This document shows, in pieces, positions 12,236-25,581 of a stretch of 64,000 nucleotides of DNA (position 1 is the first letter of the stretch; each line of letters begins with the position of its first letter). The translations under genes were made by a program, and so were the position numbers. The notes below the pieces were generated by a model. The model was not told the origin of the DNA and did no database searches. It was given only the letters and a program-made list of their open reading frames with translations. The stretch is taken from assembly GCA_019722365.1 (NCBI GenBank), contig JADFUC010000391.1, forward strand, positions 682,001-746,000, written 5' to 3'. Source of the DNA: Lithospermum erythrorhizon. Its lineage: Eukaryota > Streptophyta > Magnoliopsida > Boraginales > Boraginaceae.

Positions 12236-14699
12236 AAAAACACGAATTGTCTTAAAAGTTTCTCTCATTTTCTGCACGGACTAAAATACCCTTAATGAAG
12301 GGTATAATTATATTTTAATAAATTATAATTAAACTAAAAAGATTATGACAAATCCTATAATATACAATTCTACATGCAAATAGAAATATTTTCTCTTAGG
12401 GCGTGGTGGGTTTTTTTTTTTTTTTAAAAGAAATATTTTCTTGTAGGACTCTACAAATATAAATCCTATTACAAGTTGGATATGTATGAAATTATAGTAT
12501 TATACTTAATAAAATTATTAAGTTTGATATAAAATTAACACATAATTTTTTACTTGAATAATCAAAATATTATATTAAGAATAATTTTGGGTTAAAAATA
12601 TTAGTTATTTGCACATTTTTATTCAAAATTATATTTGTATAAAAATAATTGAGTTTATAATTAAAAAATCAATCATCAAAGTTGAAGAACTTTCAAATTT
12701 TTTGTTTGAAACATGTAGAATTTGTTCTTATTGAAATTTGTTATTCAAATCAATGTTGTGTAAATAAATTAGGATGACAAAGTTTGTTAATTTGATAATT
12801 AAAAAATTAATCTAAACAATCTTTCCCTCGATGGATAAAAAATATTCAAATTATGTACGAATGATGCACAATTATGACAAGTTGACGCTTTAATTTTGAA
12901 CTCAAATACTTTATAAAATTTTTGTTATAATATTATGTGAAATATGTGTATATCAACATATAATGTTTTGAACTTACTTTATAATATGTAGTAATAATAT
13001 CTATCAATTTTGTCATGAGTTTTAAAATAATCATGACTATTGAAAAGAAAAATTGAACAATCTTTTAGCGAAATACGTTATATTTAGTATTTATAAAATT
13101 TTGAATTTTGTGGTTGGGTTTTTAAATAATTTAACTATTAAAAAAATTCATGAACATTTGTAGATGTAGGTAATGCAGCTTCTCATAATTTTTTAGTTTT
13201 GTCAAGCCAGCTTTTAAATAATTTCGATTATCAACTAAAATGAATCATCTTTTAGAAATGGATGTGAAATTTAGTATTTATAAATTTTAAATTTTGGTGA
13301 TTGACTTTTAAATAATTTTAACTATTCAAAAAGAAAATCAATTAACCTTTTAGAGATGGAGGTAGAATGATGTTTTCATAATTTTTAAATTTGTTGGTTG
13401 AGCTTCAATCATCAAAGTTGAAGAATTTTCAAAAATTTTGTTTGAAACATATAGAATTTTTCTTATTGATATTTGTAGCTAAATAATTCACATATAGTAA
13501 TTAAAAATAGTATTGAAAAGAATTAGCATAGTCTCATACGGAGTATTATATAATATAAGATGAAAAATATTTAAATTATTAATATTTAAGGTAATTTACT
13601 AAAAATATTATAATTTGTTATTCAAATCAATGTTATATAAATCGATGAATTTGTTCATTAAATTAATCTTAGATAGTTCTTTCTAATGGATAAAAAGTAA
13701 TCAAATTATGTGATAATTTGCACCCCACTCCTCCTATAAAGTTTTTATGAAAGAACTTATATCCCCTGTGAACTTAAACGGTATATTATCCCCTAATAAA
13801 CTTATAAATCAACCACCATATTCCCTTGCAATTAACTAACCGTTAAATATTACTAACGAAATGAGAAAAGACATAATTTTACATCAAAACATTTTTATTT
13901 TTTTAATTGTCTCAAGTCATGCATTAACGCTAGAGCATGCCATCGAAAATTATTATAAAATTCTTTAATTGTCTCAAGTCTTGATTTTCTTTTGAATAAA
14001 TTAAAATTAAGATCTATTATCTATATAACTTTTATAAGGCCTAACACACCATCAACCCAATTTTGTGATTTGCTTATAGCGCCATGTAATCATTGGGGAC
14101 GTTGCGCCATGCGTAATCTATCTAATCCCACGGCTGTAATTAAACAGGGTTATTTTTATCCTTTTGCATTTTAAATTAAGAGTATTTTAGAAATTTCACT
14201 CGCTAATATTAATATTAAAAAAAAGGGAAATTCAAAGGAGATGTTTTGTGTGATTAAACTAGGCTGTTTTGTGTGAATTTACCTTTTTACCTTTTTGTGA
14301 GCAAGTTGCTAACTATTTTTGTGTAAGCTATTAAATTATTCTCCACAATCATATATATCATTGGCGTAACAATTATGACAAGTTGACCTTTTAATTTTGA
14401 ACTCAAAAAATTTATAAAATTTTATTATATTATTATGTGAAATATGTTTATCAACATATAATATTTTTAATTTACATTACTGTTAATATGATAATTTTGA
14501 TTCAAACCAAAGTTGTATATCAATTATTAACATCATAAAATTTGTTAACTTTGACTATTGAAAAATCTTTTAAGCATGAAGGTAATATATATATATATAG
14601 TAATCATAAGTTGTCAATTTTGTTGGTGAAATTTTAAATAATTGTGACTATTGAAAAAGAAAATCGAACGATATTTTAAGAACGATGTCATATTTATTA

Positions 14700-14893
14700 C
14701 TCCCTTCATCCCACAAAGATTGTCCACTTTTGACTTTTTCACTTTTCATAGTTGAACTTCGACCGTAGATATTTTTATTTGTGTTTTAAAAAAATATCAA
14801 TAATTTTTTTCCATTGATATATTTTTCATCAAGTATTATAAAACACAAAAAATTAAAAAAATCAAGAGTGACAATCTTTGGTGGATGTAGGAT
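14700..14893. mobile_element. Stowaway-like MITE
   Basis: The left end reads CTCCCTTCATCCCACAAAGA with TA in front. The right end is its approximate inverse, GACAATCTTTGGTGGATGTAG. Short length (~195 bp), terminal CTCCCT-type repeats and TA target site fit Stowaway MITEs. The element has no coding capacity. Confidence 0.65.
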
Positions 14894-16102
14894 TAGTGGC
14901 TATGCTCTTTTGAATTTTGGTGGTTCCACTCCCACACTTTACCATTGGAAAAGAAAATTCACGAACATTTGTATTGAGTGTATTTAGTCTTCGTAATTTA
15001 ATTGTCGGTTGATTTTAAATAATTCTCGACTATCAACAAATCAACCATCTTTTAAAGATGGATGTGAAATTTAGTATTCATAAATTTTAAATTTTAGTTG
15101 TTGACTTTTAAACAATTTTAACTATCCAAAAAGAAACCAATTAATCTTTAGATCAAGTACTATGATGTTTTCTATAATTTTAAATTTTGTCAGTTGAGCT
15201 AAAAAATTTGACTATTGAAAAAATCAATCATTTTTGTGAGATATATTTTGTATGTAGTATTAATATATTAGTGGTTAACTCTTAATAATTTTGACTATTG
15301 AAAAAGAAAATCGAACAACCTTTTAGAGATGGAGGTAGTATATAATATTTATAATTTTGAATTTTTGTTGGTTGAAATCTAAATACTTTTGATTATTGAA
15401 AAAGAAAATTTTACAATCTTTTAGAATTAATTTAGCATGTAGTATTAATAACTTTTATATTTAAATGGTTGAAAAATTATATTGGTTATTTAGTTAGATT
15501 TCAAAAATATGTAGATCACTAATTTACTTTTAGATGATTGTATTATTAATAGGTAATAATGTATTAGGTAGTGAATATATGCAAATATCTTAAATGATCA
15601 TAATTATCTTAGTATTTCCATACAAAATAGAAGAATATATATTTGAGAAAAAACCATATCATGATTACATGCATCTAACATACTTCTTTAAATAATTTTC
15701 TAAAAATCATAACAATTATCAATTATACATCAAAAGAATACTGGAATCCAAATTTGCAAAATAAACAAAATAACAGTGTATCTTAAATGTGTTAGTCTGT
15801 ATAAGGGGAAACATATTTTAAAATGACCGCCAATTTTTTCATAATTATGGCAAGTATTGTGAATTTTAGGTCATATGTATTCTAGCCCTTCATAAAGGAA
15901 ATTGAATTTCGAATTTTGATGACTGACTCGGATATTTGTGTACACGTTGAAATAATATTTGGTAAGAAATAGTATATCAAATACTAATATAATTTTGGTT
16001 CAACCTAGAAGAACAAAATTACAATAGCACATATCACCATTACACCTCTATGCACTAATGCTAAGCATTGTTATCCACATCCTGAACACATTCGAGAATC
16101 TT

Positions 16103-19100
16103 CTATTTCTCCTCAAACTCGACATCGATGACATCCTGGCTCGATTTTGATGAAGGAGTGGTGCCTCCGCGGCTGCCTCCAGAAAAGAAGTCGTTTTTCG
16201 GTTGCCACACAATATTTCCACAATTCGAACATCGAACCGTTTGATTTTTGTATCCAGCAAATTGTCTTTTACATGCCGGGCACTCTCCCTGTTTAGGTAA
16301 ACATTCAAGCTTTAAGAAAAGTTGCCAAATAAAAACTAAATACAACCAAGTTAACCAAAGTGCCCACAAGAAGCACCTAATACTTTAAACTCAAACAGTT
16401 AAATAACAGTGCATTAAGTTTCAGTATAACTATGCAGTTTAGATAACAATGGAACTATTTAAGGAATTAATGAAGGACTACACGAATAAAGCACATCACT
16501 TTAGTTCTAGAACTTTAAGCAACACTTGGCAGTTCACCACGACACTTTAGCTCAATACCTTGATAATTATAAACCAAAACTAGATAAGATTACCTTAATT
16601 ATGAGATTGTTGGCAACAGCCCCGATCAGAAGAGGTCCAGCAAATGGAAGCACAAATAGTGAAAATGTAAGAATGCGGAAAAGCCATCCTGACAGAGCAA
16701 ACCATAGAAAGAAGATTGTCTGCAAGCGACAATATTTGGATTTAGATATTTCAAGCACAATAGTTACATATATGAATAAGATGCATACACATAGTACAAG
16801 GATTAATTTCCTCGAAAATTCTAGTGATCCAAGGTATGGTTCAACTAGTAAAATGATATGTAATTGTAACCAGGGGAAAATATCTAACAACTAAATTAAC
16901 AAACATTTGTTGGGCGTTATGCCATGTTGCTACAAATCCACAGTGCTCCATGTAGGCGAGAGAGAGAGCAGCATGAAATGACTATCACATTACTTCTATT
17001 CTAGAACCCTATACCTTACTATTTGGAACTAGGAAGAATCCTAAACAGTGGAATTAAGCTAACTCAGATACACAGTAGTGGCAAGAAAACACCACAGCTG
17101 CTATATGTAAAGCAAAAGGTCATCAGCCATTTCCAACTCTCTAACGTCACAAAAAAGGACTAAATTCACAATGACTTGCCAAAAAGAGAAGAACCTCATA
17201 TCACATTGAACTCATAAAATGTGAACCAAAAACACAAGAACAGAAAGTAGTATAACTTTCACAATATTGATCAATATAAATGGTTCATAAACACAATAAA
17301 TTGAACAGTACTAAATGCATCCAATCTTAACGAAAAACAGTACTCACTACACAGCTCCGACCTAGTGGTGTGTCCAGCAAATCATTCAATTGCCTCCTGT
17401 ACTGCAAAGAATGAGATTGCGTTTAATTAACAAACTACAAAATACTCAAACATCACAGTTTCACCACAACTATATTAACACCATCAGCTCATTGATAACA
17501 AAGATTTTCTCCCGCAATTACAAAAAAATTGTCTAGTTTCAATTTTGAACATGTAATATTTGGTGAAAAATATAGAACAATGATAAAAATGATAATTTTG
17601 ACTCACTTCGAAAGTTATGAGCATAAATTAAGTCTTCAAAGTGCAAAGTACGTTAATTTTGATTATTTTCAATCAAACTAGGCAACAAACTCAATTCAAT
17701 AATCAGATGATAAATGCATAGCTAGAAACAAACCCTGGGCCAATTCCTACTAAAATTGAGGGACACTAAAACCAATGTTTGTTACTTTCAATCATAGCAA
17801 AACAAACTGGACAACCTTTTTGGGATTTAGTCACACACCCTGTGCCAATTTCTACTAAAATCAAGTGAATACTAAAAGTAAAATTAGTTCCGGGTTGAAG
17901 TCCTAGTAATACCAATCTTGACAATCTTTTTGAGATATAATAACACACCCTGAGCCAATTTCTACTAAATCAACACTAAAACCAAAGTTAATTACTTTTA
18001 ACAATACAAAAATAAACAGGACAATCTTTTTGGGGCATAGAAACACACCCTATGCCAATTCCTACTAAAACCAAAGTCAGTAACTTTTAAGCATACAAAA
18101 CCAAACTGGACAATCTTTTTGGGTATAGAAACATACCATGGGCCAATTTCTATTAAAATCAAGTGAGTATAAAAATAAACATACCAATGTTAGTTAAACT
18201 AAATTGGACAAATTTCAACTAAAGAGTACTAACTATAAAAATAAAGATAGTAACTTAAATCAAATTGGACAATCACACACCCTGAGCCTATTTCTACTAA
18301 AAATCAATACTAAAACCCAAGTTATTAACTTTTAACAATACAAAACAAACTGGCCAATCTTTTATATAAATCAAACTGGACAATCTTTTTGGGATTTAGG
18401 AACACCCCCTGGGCCAATCTCTTCTAGAAGAACAATTTCTACTAAAGTCACTCTAGATCACTAAAACCAAAGTTAGTCACTTTTAACCATTGAAGCACAA
18501 ACTGGACAATCTTTTTGGGATTTGGAAAACACACACCCTGAGCCAATTTCTACAAAAATCAATACTAAAACCAAAGTTAGGAACTTCTAACAAGACAAAA
18601 AACAAATTGGACAATCTTTTCTACAAATCGAACTGGACAATCTTAAAAAAAAAAATCAAACTGTGTTGATTAAGGCTCCAAATTTCATTACTTTTGACCA
18701 TTGAAACGCAAACTAGACAATCTTTTTGGGATGCAGGTAGTACTAAACATAAATCCTAATAATATGATAACAATAAAGTTTGTTAATTTTAACCATTGAA
18801 AATCAAACTGGACAATCTTTTTGGGACATAGTAACACACCCTGTGACAATTTCTACTAACATCATCAAACAAACATTGAACCAATTTCAACTAAACTCGA
18901 GTGAGTACTAACTACTAAAAATAAAGTTATTAACTTCTAACCATACAAAACCAAACTGGACAATCTTTTATATAAAGCAAACTGGACAACTTTTTGGGAC
19001 ATAGTAACACACCCTGGGTAAATTGGTTCCAAAATCCATACTAAAAGTCCTCCAGCGTTGACTAATAGCGTAATCTCTATCAAGCTCACGAGCTCTATAC

Positions 19101-19231
19101 GATGCCAAATCAGTTATTTCAGTTATCTTTTTCGAAACATCGAATTTCCTATCGATTCTCTCCGCTGCTTTTCTTGTCTCGTATATTAACTGCTCGAAGC
19201 TGTTGTTTGCTGTTCTCCACGCTCTCTTCAT
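16103..19231 (-). CDS. Conserved plant membrane protein with C-terminal zinc ribbon
   Basis: Four minus-strand exons (19231-19013, 17401-17351, 16719-16594, 16288-16103), all phase 0, give 193 residues. The N-terminal ~75 residues are charged and helical (MKRAWRTANNSFEQL, then AAERIDRKF). Residues ~91-130 form a hydrophobic hairpin (FFLWFALSGWLFR, then LPFAGPLLIGAVANNLIIK). Then comes a zinc ribbon with CPAC at 135-138 and CSNC at 152-155 (CxxC-x13-CxxC), a WQPKNDFF block and an acidic end, DVIDVEFEEK. I recognise the arrangement as a conserved plant protein of unknown function but cannot name it. The start ATG at 19229-19231 is the first in frame. The gene lies head to head with the TMEM120 gene, 1.48 kb apart. 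Intron 1 (1.6 kb) is filled by a tandem array. Confidence 0.82.
17730..19050. repeat. Degenerate ~100-bp tandem array carrying copies of the exon-1 end and its splice donor
   Basis: A unit recurs about nine times. On the plus strand it reads roughly GGACAATCTTTTTGGGA, ATAGTAACACACCCTG, GCCAATTTCTACTAAAATCAA, then ACTAAAACCAAAGTTAGTTA. Copies are recognisable near 17742, 17838, 17947, 18048, 18136, 18279, 18403, 18536 and 18838. The final copy at 19000-19050 is the true exon-1 3' end and donor of the zinc ribbon gene. The GACAATCTTTTTGGGA part matches the terminal repeat of the local Stowaway-like MITE family. Confidence 0.85.
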
Positions 19232-20708
19232 GCCTCGCTGACTTTACGCCGCGCGAACCCGTCGAAGTCGCTGCGGCGGAAGGAGATGGTAGGGGACATG
19301 TGGCGAGAGGAGAGTGGTGACACGTGGCGGAGATGGAGGTGGTGGGTTTGCATGGTTGTCGACATGGCTCAGAATCAAAATGTGGTCGAGATTGGTTTTC
19401 TAACTTTAGTTTTTACTTTTGTGGAAGGTTGAGGTGGGGAGTGTGCTATTTGACGGCTGTTGACATCGCACTTATCAGATTTATATACTGATCAGCTTTG
19501 ACAATTATCTCTGCTTATCAAGTAATATTTTTTATTCGAGTACGATTCACAGTAGCGATCAAGCCGCTTTTTTGTGAGAAAGATTCGAACTCAGAATGGA
19601 CCCGTCACCACAAGACATGTATGTCACGGAATCAAGTACCCGTTGTACACTCGAACTAGTGAACTTGTAGTTCCAATATATAATATTGTTGTTTTACGAG
19701 TGAAAACCACAAAACCTGATAAGTTTTCGATTTATAAGGTGAAGTTTTCATATACGTGGAGAAAGGCTGCTTAATAGATCAAACTATTTGTTCCGATTAG
19801 TTATCTTTTAAATGAACTTTTTAATTTTGATAAATTATGTAATGCTCTTTTCCTATTCAATTTTTGTAGTAATTATAAAGTTTATGAATGAATATTATTT
19901 TATTTTATTAATGAAAAATTAAATACATATTAGTATATTAAAGTATAAGAAATGATGGAGTTATATCGAATCCAATGGCATCAAATAAAGATACCCTTTA
20001 TGTACAATTTTGTTCTTTAATTCATGCGGTTTTGTTCCTAGCTGACCCCATGTGTTCCATTGTTCCGTACCTCTCCACGCCACTCTACAAATCTCCTCCT
20101 CTTAAATTAAGACACCAAATAAAATCACCCTCCATAAATAAAAACAATTAAATCCCCTTGTGCTTGTACTCCTAAACGACTCATATTTCGATTGGATAGT
20201 CTTTAAATGTTCCATACTTGGGTCCGATAATCTTAACCGTTTAAATTGAAGCCTCTAATACAACGACCGTGAAGTATTCTTGAACCAAATTTACTTTGAT
20301 TCCATCTATCGAAAAAGTCGAAACTCTTTAATCTAAAAATATTGCTACCCATGCATTGAAGCCTATACGGCTATACCATGACTAAATCTACTGAAACAGA
20401 TAGCTTATTCATAAACCAACTCATTACGCGAATCGATCCTACAACGAATCAAACACACTCAACAAATAAATACAATAAATACGATTACCAGCTATTTACT
20501 ATATATGCCCGGGGACTTGGCTCCATCTACGATGATTTTACTACTTTTTCTCTTTCTTTAATTACACTTATTATTTATGTGTCTGATAAAATTCAGACAC
20601 TATTTATTCGGACATCATAAATCAACGCTACAATTAACCTAGGAGGTAGCAAAAAGGGGTTAATTAACATAATCCACTCAATTAAATATACCCTTTTGAT
20701 CGGAATAA
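19232..20708. other. Divergent intergenic/promoter region
   Basis: This 1.48-kb spacer separates two head-to-head genes. The first ~100 bp beside the minus-strand gene is GC-rich leader. The middle is AT-rich, with no recognisable gene. No paired promoter motifs were identified with confidence. Confidence 0.5.
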
Positions 20709-23700
20709 ATGGGTGACACGGCGGTGGGCGGAGGAGATGCGGCGGCGGAAGTGGTGGCGGAGGAAGTTTCGAGGCTTGTGGAGCAAGCAAAGGAGTTGCA
20801 AGATGTAGCTGCTTCATTGATCTCAAGAACAACTCGTGAAGAAGACTCGTTAAGAGCTCGAGTTTCCTCGCTTGATTCGAATATTCAGCGTTTGAGCTCT
20901 TCCATTAGGAAAAAAACTAATATGGATTCCAATCAAGCTGAAAAGGTGAGGTTTTTATTGTTTATCAGCATGCATTTGTGGGTTTTGTACTACTTTGTCC
21001 CAAAAAGTTGTCCAGTTTTGATTTTTTGATGGTTGACTTTGTAAATTATGAACTCAAGTATTTTTATGTATGGTAAATATACCAAATGCTAGTATTTGTA
21101 ATGCACTTTATTGTTGACCGTGATCGTTTTGATTCAAATCAAAATTATGTGAGTCAATTAAAGCTACGAAGTTTGTTTACTTTGATATCAATATAGTAAT
21201 ATACAACGTTTAAGCTCTTCCATTAGGAAAACCAATCTCGATTCGATTCAAGCTGAAAAGTTGAAGTTTTTATTGTGTATGAGCATGCATTTGTGGTTTC
21301 TGTAGTACTTTTGTCCCCAAAAGTTGTCCAGTTTTGATTGTTGACTTTGTAAATTGTGAAGTCAAGTATGGTTTATGATTTCGGTGGAAAATATACCAAA
21401 TGGTAGTATATGCAATGTATTTTATTGTTAACATGATCGCTTTGATTTGAATCAAGCTGAAAAGGTGAGATTTTTAATATGTATGAGGTTGCATTTATGG
21501 TTTTTGCATTACTTCTATCCCAAAGGATTGTCAAGTTTTGATTTTCGATGGTTGACTTTGTAAACTGGGAAGTCAAGTGTTTTAATGTATTTTGATTCAA
21601 ATCGTGGGAGTATGATATTTGGTATGAAGTTTGTTAATTTTCATGGCATAGAGGGAGTATGATATTTGGTGCGAACATGAAATTTTGATTCAAATCGATG
21701 TTATGTCTGTCGGTTAAGAAGGCTAGGTTTGTTAATTTTTTTCAAAATCAAATTTGACAATCTTTGGAGGGATGGAGGGAATATAATCATATATGGATTG
21801 TTCTGATGTTATTATAATATGGTGTAGTTGGAAGAAGACTTGTTTAAAGCAAGATACGTGCTGAGTGAAAGCGATGCGGCAGCATTTCTGCCCGGAAAAA
21901 CTCATGGTATTTTTGAATGCTCCGTTGTCAATCTACAGTATCAATCGCATGTTTGATGTATTTCATTGTCTTTTCTGTTTTAGGTTTCTTTTTCGTGTAG
22001 ATTTAGTTGGAATTGAGTATGGTTTGTTGAAATATTATGCATAGGGAGGTTCTTGAGGATGTTCCTTGGTCCAATAAATGTTCGTGCAAATAGGAGAGAT
22101 ATTCAGCTCAAAGTGAAAGAGGAATACAATAGTTTCAGAGTAAGTTATTTACTTCTCAAGCTTCCATCATGTTTCATACAGTATAAAGTATAAACATTAG
22201 TAAAACAATCTGCTGATGTTTTTTCCTTAGTTGCCAATTACCCCCATAAACAAGGAACTATTGTGTTATCTCACAATGTTGAATTACATCCTTCCCTTTT
22301 ATTAGGGATGACCGCCTTTTAGAAATCTCAAATTAAGCTATTGTTTTGAGAAAATGTGAAACAACTGAGTTGAGGGGAAAATTGGGGTTGATACTTGATA
22401 GATGTATTTGAATTGTCCTTAAAAAGTGTGAAAAAGTATACATCCTAACAAATAGGGATGGAGGGAGTAATAAGACGAGCTATTGCTTAATAACACAGAG
22501 TACTGCTGTTAACTAGATATGCATCGTAATAATCTAGGTTCTGAATGATGTTTCTGGTTCTGGTATATTTGGTACTGAAATTTCCTTAAAATCCCAAGTT
22601 TAAGATTGATATATATATTATTGGTAACATTTAGCAGTTCAGGCAATCAGATATATGGATTGGATTTTGTTTGTTTGCATTAGGATAAAAGAATAGTCCG
22701 ATATACAGGGTGGCTTGCGACAATAGGTTGAATTCCAACATTTTCTTATGGCAGGATAGAACAGCGTTTCTGTTCATCTTATTCCCAGCGTTGTTGCTCA
22801 TGTTAAGTTCAAGGGTTTGGGGTGGATGTTTACCTGCCTTGCCTGTTCAACTTTATCAGGTAATGACTTCTTGAATGTGGATTTAAATATTGAAGATTAG
22901 AATATTTGTTCTATTTGTTTACCAATTATTGATGTGCTGAATTTTTTGTTTCCTTCTTTTGCTTCCCCATCCCCTCTTCACTTTTCAGGCCTGGTTGTTA
23001 TATCTTTACACAGGTTTGGCTTTGAGAGAAAACATATTGAGAGTCAATGGAAGTGATATTCGACCATGGTAGATTTCTATGGATATATGGCAGTTATTAT
23101 GCATGCATTTCATGGTTAATAATGAACCTATGCGACTCTGCTTAGACTTGGCCTGACCTATACTGAAATCAGCAATCTCTACATAATTCAAAGTTTCTTA
23201 AGATGATGTCTCTATCATAAATCTAGAGGCAGAATGTGTATCCTGGATGATATGTATGCCTTTTCAGGTGGATATATCATCATTACTGTGCCATGGCTAT
23301 GGCACTTATCAGTCTGACTTGGGAGATTGAGAAGGCTCCAGACTGTTCCCAGAAGCAGGTTTGGTGTTTTGATCGACTTAAAGTTAACCCGACATTCATA
23401 TAAGGATTTTGCGTATTTTGCGTATTTCATTGTTCCCCCTGCCAGTGATCTGAATTAATAGAAACTGTATATAACAGTTGGGAGTGCAGCTGTTTTTGAT
23501 ATGGGCTATTGTCCAAGGAGTTGCAATGCTTCTCCAGAATAGATATCAGCGACAAAGACTCTATACTCGAATTGCATTGGGAAAGGTGCAAGACTTTATA
23601 TGGATATAATATTAACCTAGTATGTACTTCTGCGTTTCGACTTCTATCCATGTTCACCGGCGTTTTAAATGGTAAAAATTTATTTTTTCACTTTGTAGGC

Positions 23701-24523
23701 TCGGAGAATGGACATTGTATGGGGAGAAACTGCTGGAGTTGAAGGCCAGCTGAAATTATTATATTTTCTGCTTTTCTTCCTGCAGGTAAGAAGGATATCA
23801 AAAATTATTTCTCTATTTCAGTTTCACTAGTGATGACAATGTGCACATGCTACATGCTTTTATATATTTTTGGCTGCTTCATTTTTAGTAGAGCAGTTTG
23901 ATTGAGTGATTTTTATATGAGAAAAGTCTTTCGTATTTATAAAATAAATTGGTAGTTTGCTGGAGGACATTACATTCTTATGTATTTTTTCGCTGATGTG
24001 CCTAATCATGAGATGTGTTGCTTTTCCATTGTTTCCTACCTGTGATATCAGTAACTTATACCTTGAGGCTTAATAGTAATACAATGAAGTGTATATGCTT
24101 TTCTTTCAGATATTTGAAGCATATTGTGGAATTCAATTGCTTAAAACTGCAGTTGTTGGTGTAGTCTCCGAGTGGCAGGTAATGATATCTTCCTATCCTC
24201 GCTCCGAACATGTTTTGAGTTGTGATTTTGGAAAAAAAAATGTCTTAGATTTGCTACTTACAATGTTTGCTTGGGAAGTTTCCCGTCTGCCATCAAATTT
24301 TATCACATGTGTGATTATAGTTAAACTGTGACATACTTGGAAGAGCATAATTAGACCCTGAAATATTTCGTTACAGGTTGTGACATGTGGGATCCTTCTA
24401 GTAATCATGGCAGTAGGGAATTTCACAAATACTGTGCAGACTCTTGCGACGAAGAGTCGGGTTAAAGCGAAGATGAAGAGAGGCAAAAGTAAACAAGATC
24501 TGCATCAGGACAAGAGTTCGTGA
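20709..24523 (+). CDS. TMEM120: TMEM120 homologue (TMPIT-like membrane protein)
   Basis: Ten exons (20709-20945, 21828-21906, 22045-22139, 22755-22859, 22989-23068, 23268-23358, 23478-23585, 23699-23785, 24110-24178, 24377-24523) join in phase to about 365 residues. The N-terminal ~80 residues form a coiled coil rich in Glu/Arg/Ser (EEVSRLVEQAKELQDVAASL, then SLDSNIQRLSSSIRKK). FLPGKTHGRFLRMFLGPINV is the family signature before the membrane part. Hydrophobic segments follow: TAFLFILFPALLLMLSSRVW, AWLLYLYTGLALRENILRVNG, YHHYCAMAMALISLTW, QLFLIWAIVQGVAMLLQNRYQ, LKLLYFLLFFLQIFEAYCG and CGILLVIMAVGNF. The tail is Lys-rich. TMEM120 proteins are ER or nuclear-envelope membrane proteins (animal TMEM120A is also called TACAN); the plant role is unsettled. 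The model is complete with no defects. Confidence 0.88.
20884..21600 (+). repeat. Three-copy tandem duplication of the TMEM120 exon-1 end plus start of intron 1
   Basis: The segment from CAGCGTTTGAGCTCTTCCATT through AATCAAGCTGAAAAGGTGAG, plus the following MITE-derived DNA, recurs at about 21204-21445 and again, shortened, from about 21446. Copy 2 has CAACGTTTAAGCTCTTCCATT and GATTCAAGCTGAAAAG followed by TTGAAG, so its donor is lost. Copy 3 has ATCAAGCTGAAAAGGTGAGA, with an intact donor at 21465. Each copy continues with a TATGAGCATGCATTTGTGG-like stretch and a CCCAAAAAGTTGTCCAGTTTT-like MITE end. Confidence 0.88.
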
Positions 24524-25581
24524 TATCGACCAATGATATCTGAAGGTAGTTGAGTTCATTATATACCAATGTGGATAGCTACTTTTTTACACCATTCTTG
24601 CAGTGGTTGTTAGATCTTTATTCTGGTAGGTTTGGTGATGCATTCTTGAAAATGTGAGATTTAGGAAATTATTAGTTGTTGCAGAGTTTGTGTTGCACAT
24701 CCAATACTCTATACCTACCTGATTCCTTGTTCAAATTTTGAGTAAATGTGTTGTTGAATAATGTTTGTGAAGATTTTGTTACACAGTGGACTTTTATCAA
24801 TGACACTAATCAATTTTGTCATGACTATCATTTGGAAATTAGATTTGGATCCGTTTATCACAATTCCGCTTTGTTATATTTGTTATCTTAGCCTAAAATT
24901 CTTGTTTCTAAATACCTTTTAATTTTTCGATGCATAATTAGTTCAATTTTTCCTAATATTTCCTAATATGTTCTGATTAAATAACATTGAAAGTCGGTTG
25001 TATTTATTTTGTCTATTGTTAACTTATTTGTCATTTCCCCATATACAATTCATTACTTGATGATCTAAGAAACCATTTTATTGATGATATCAATATAATT
25101 TTTTTTTCACTAATTAAGGGTTTAAATGTAAGAATCTACAAATTCTTAATTAGTGTGTAAAGGTGTAAAATGACAAGTATTAAAAATGAAGAGAGCATTA
25201 AACTACTAGTACATATTTATTGAGAAAATAACCTAGGGAGGGGTCGACTTCGTTTTCATCCTCCCCGTCTGTAGTCCAAGGAAAACAAATTTTGGTAAAT
25301 GTCGTAGCATAATAAAGTCGAGTCTGAATCCTCTATTACACTGTGACATTTTTCGTTAAATTATGTTAATATCATCATATATATTTTATAACCGATCAGA
25401 TTTTATTGCCATAACATGCATAGACACCTCGTGTCAGAAATGGAGAAATTGACGAGCTGCTTAACAAGAAACTAAGTTCCACAAGAAAAAAAAGATACTA
25501 CATTAAAACTACTGACCACCATCAAAAATGAACTGCTCCAAATCCAACTCTTTTTCCTGTCTGTTGACTGGAAACTTTTCT
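24524..25581. other. Tail-to-tail spacer
   Basis: Holds the 3' untranslated regions of the TMEM120 gene (to about 24780) and of the minus-strand ER-body-like gene (from about 25400), with AT-rich DNA between. No gene or repeat family was recognised. Confidence 0.5.

Larger units (their letters stand above)
11954..16102. other. Intergenic region of decayed AT-rich repeats
   Basis: ALMT 3' flank to about 12180, then a TATC microsatellite, then about 3.5 kb in which the same phrases recur: GACTATTGAAAAAGAAAATC followed by CAATCTTTTAGAGATGGAGGTAG, and TTTAAATAATTTTGACTATT. These look like overlapping old copies of the MITE family described elsewhere in the window. No protein-coding signature was seen; the frame at 13992-14174 is unsupported. 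The 3' untranslated region of the minus-strand zinc ribbon gene ends in this block. Confidence 0.55.

Noticed and set aside
12201..13500. Possible Helitron with a TCTATCTATATA-type 5' end
   Set aside because: The start resembles some plant Helitron ends, but I found no CTRR terminus with a hairpin or RepHel frame, so it stays as unclassified repeat DNA.
16526..16894. Plus-strand 122-codon frame
   Set aside because: It is antisense to exon 3 of the zinc ribbon protein and its flanking introns.
17730..19050. Regularly spaced repeats as a CRISPR-like array
   Set aside because: This is a eukaryotic intron; units are diverged, contiguous and derived from a MITE and an exon end.
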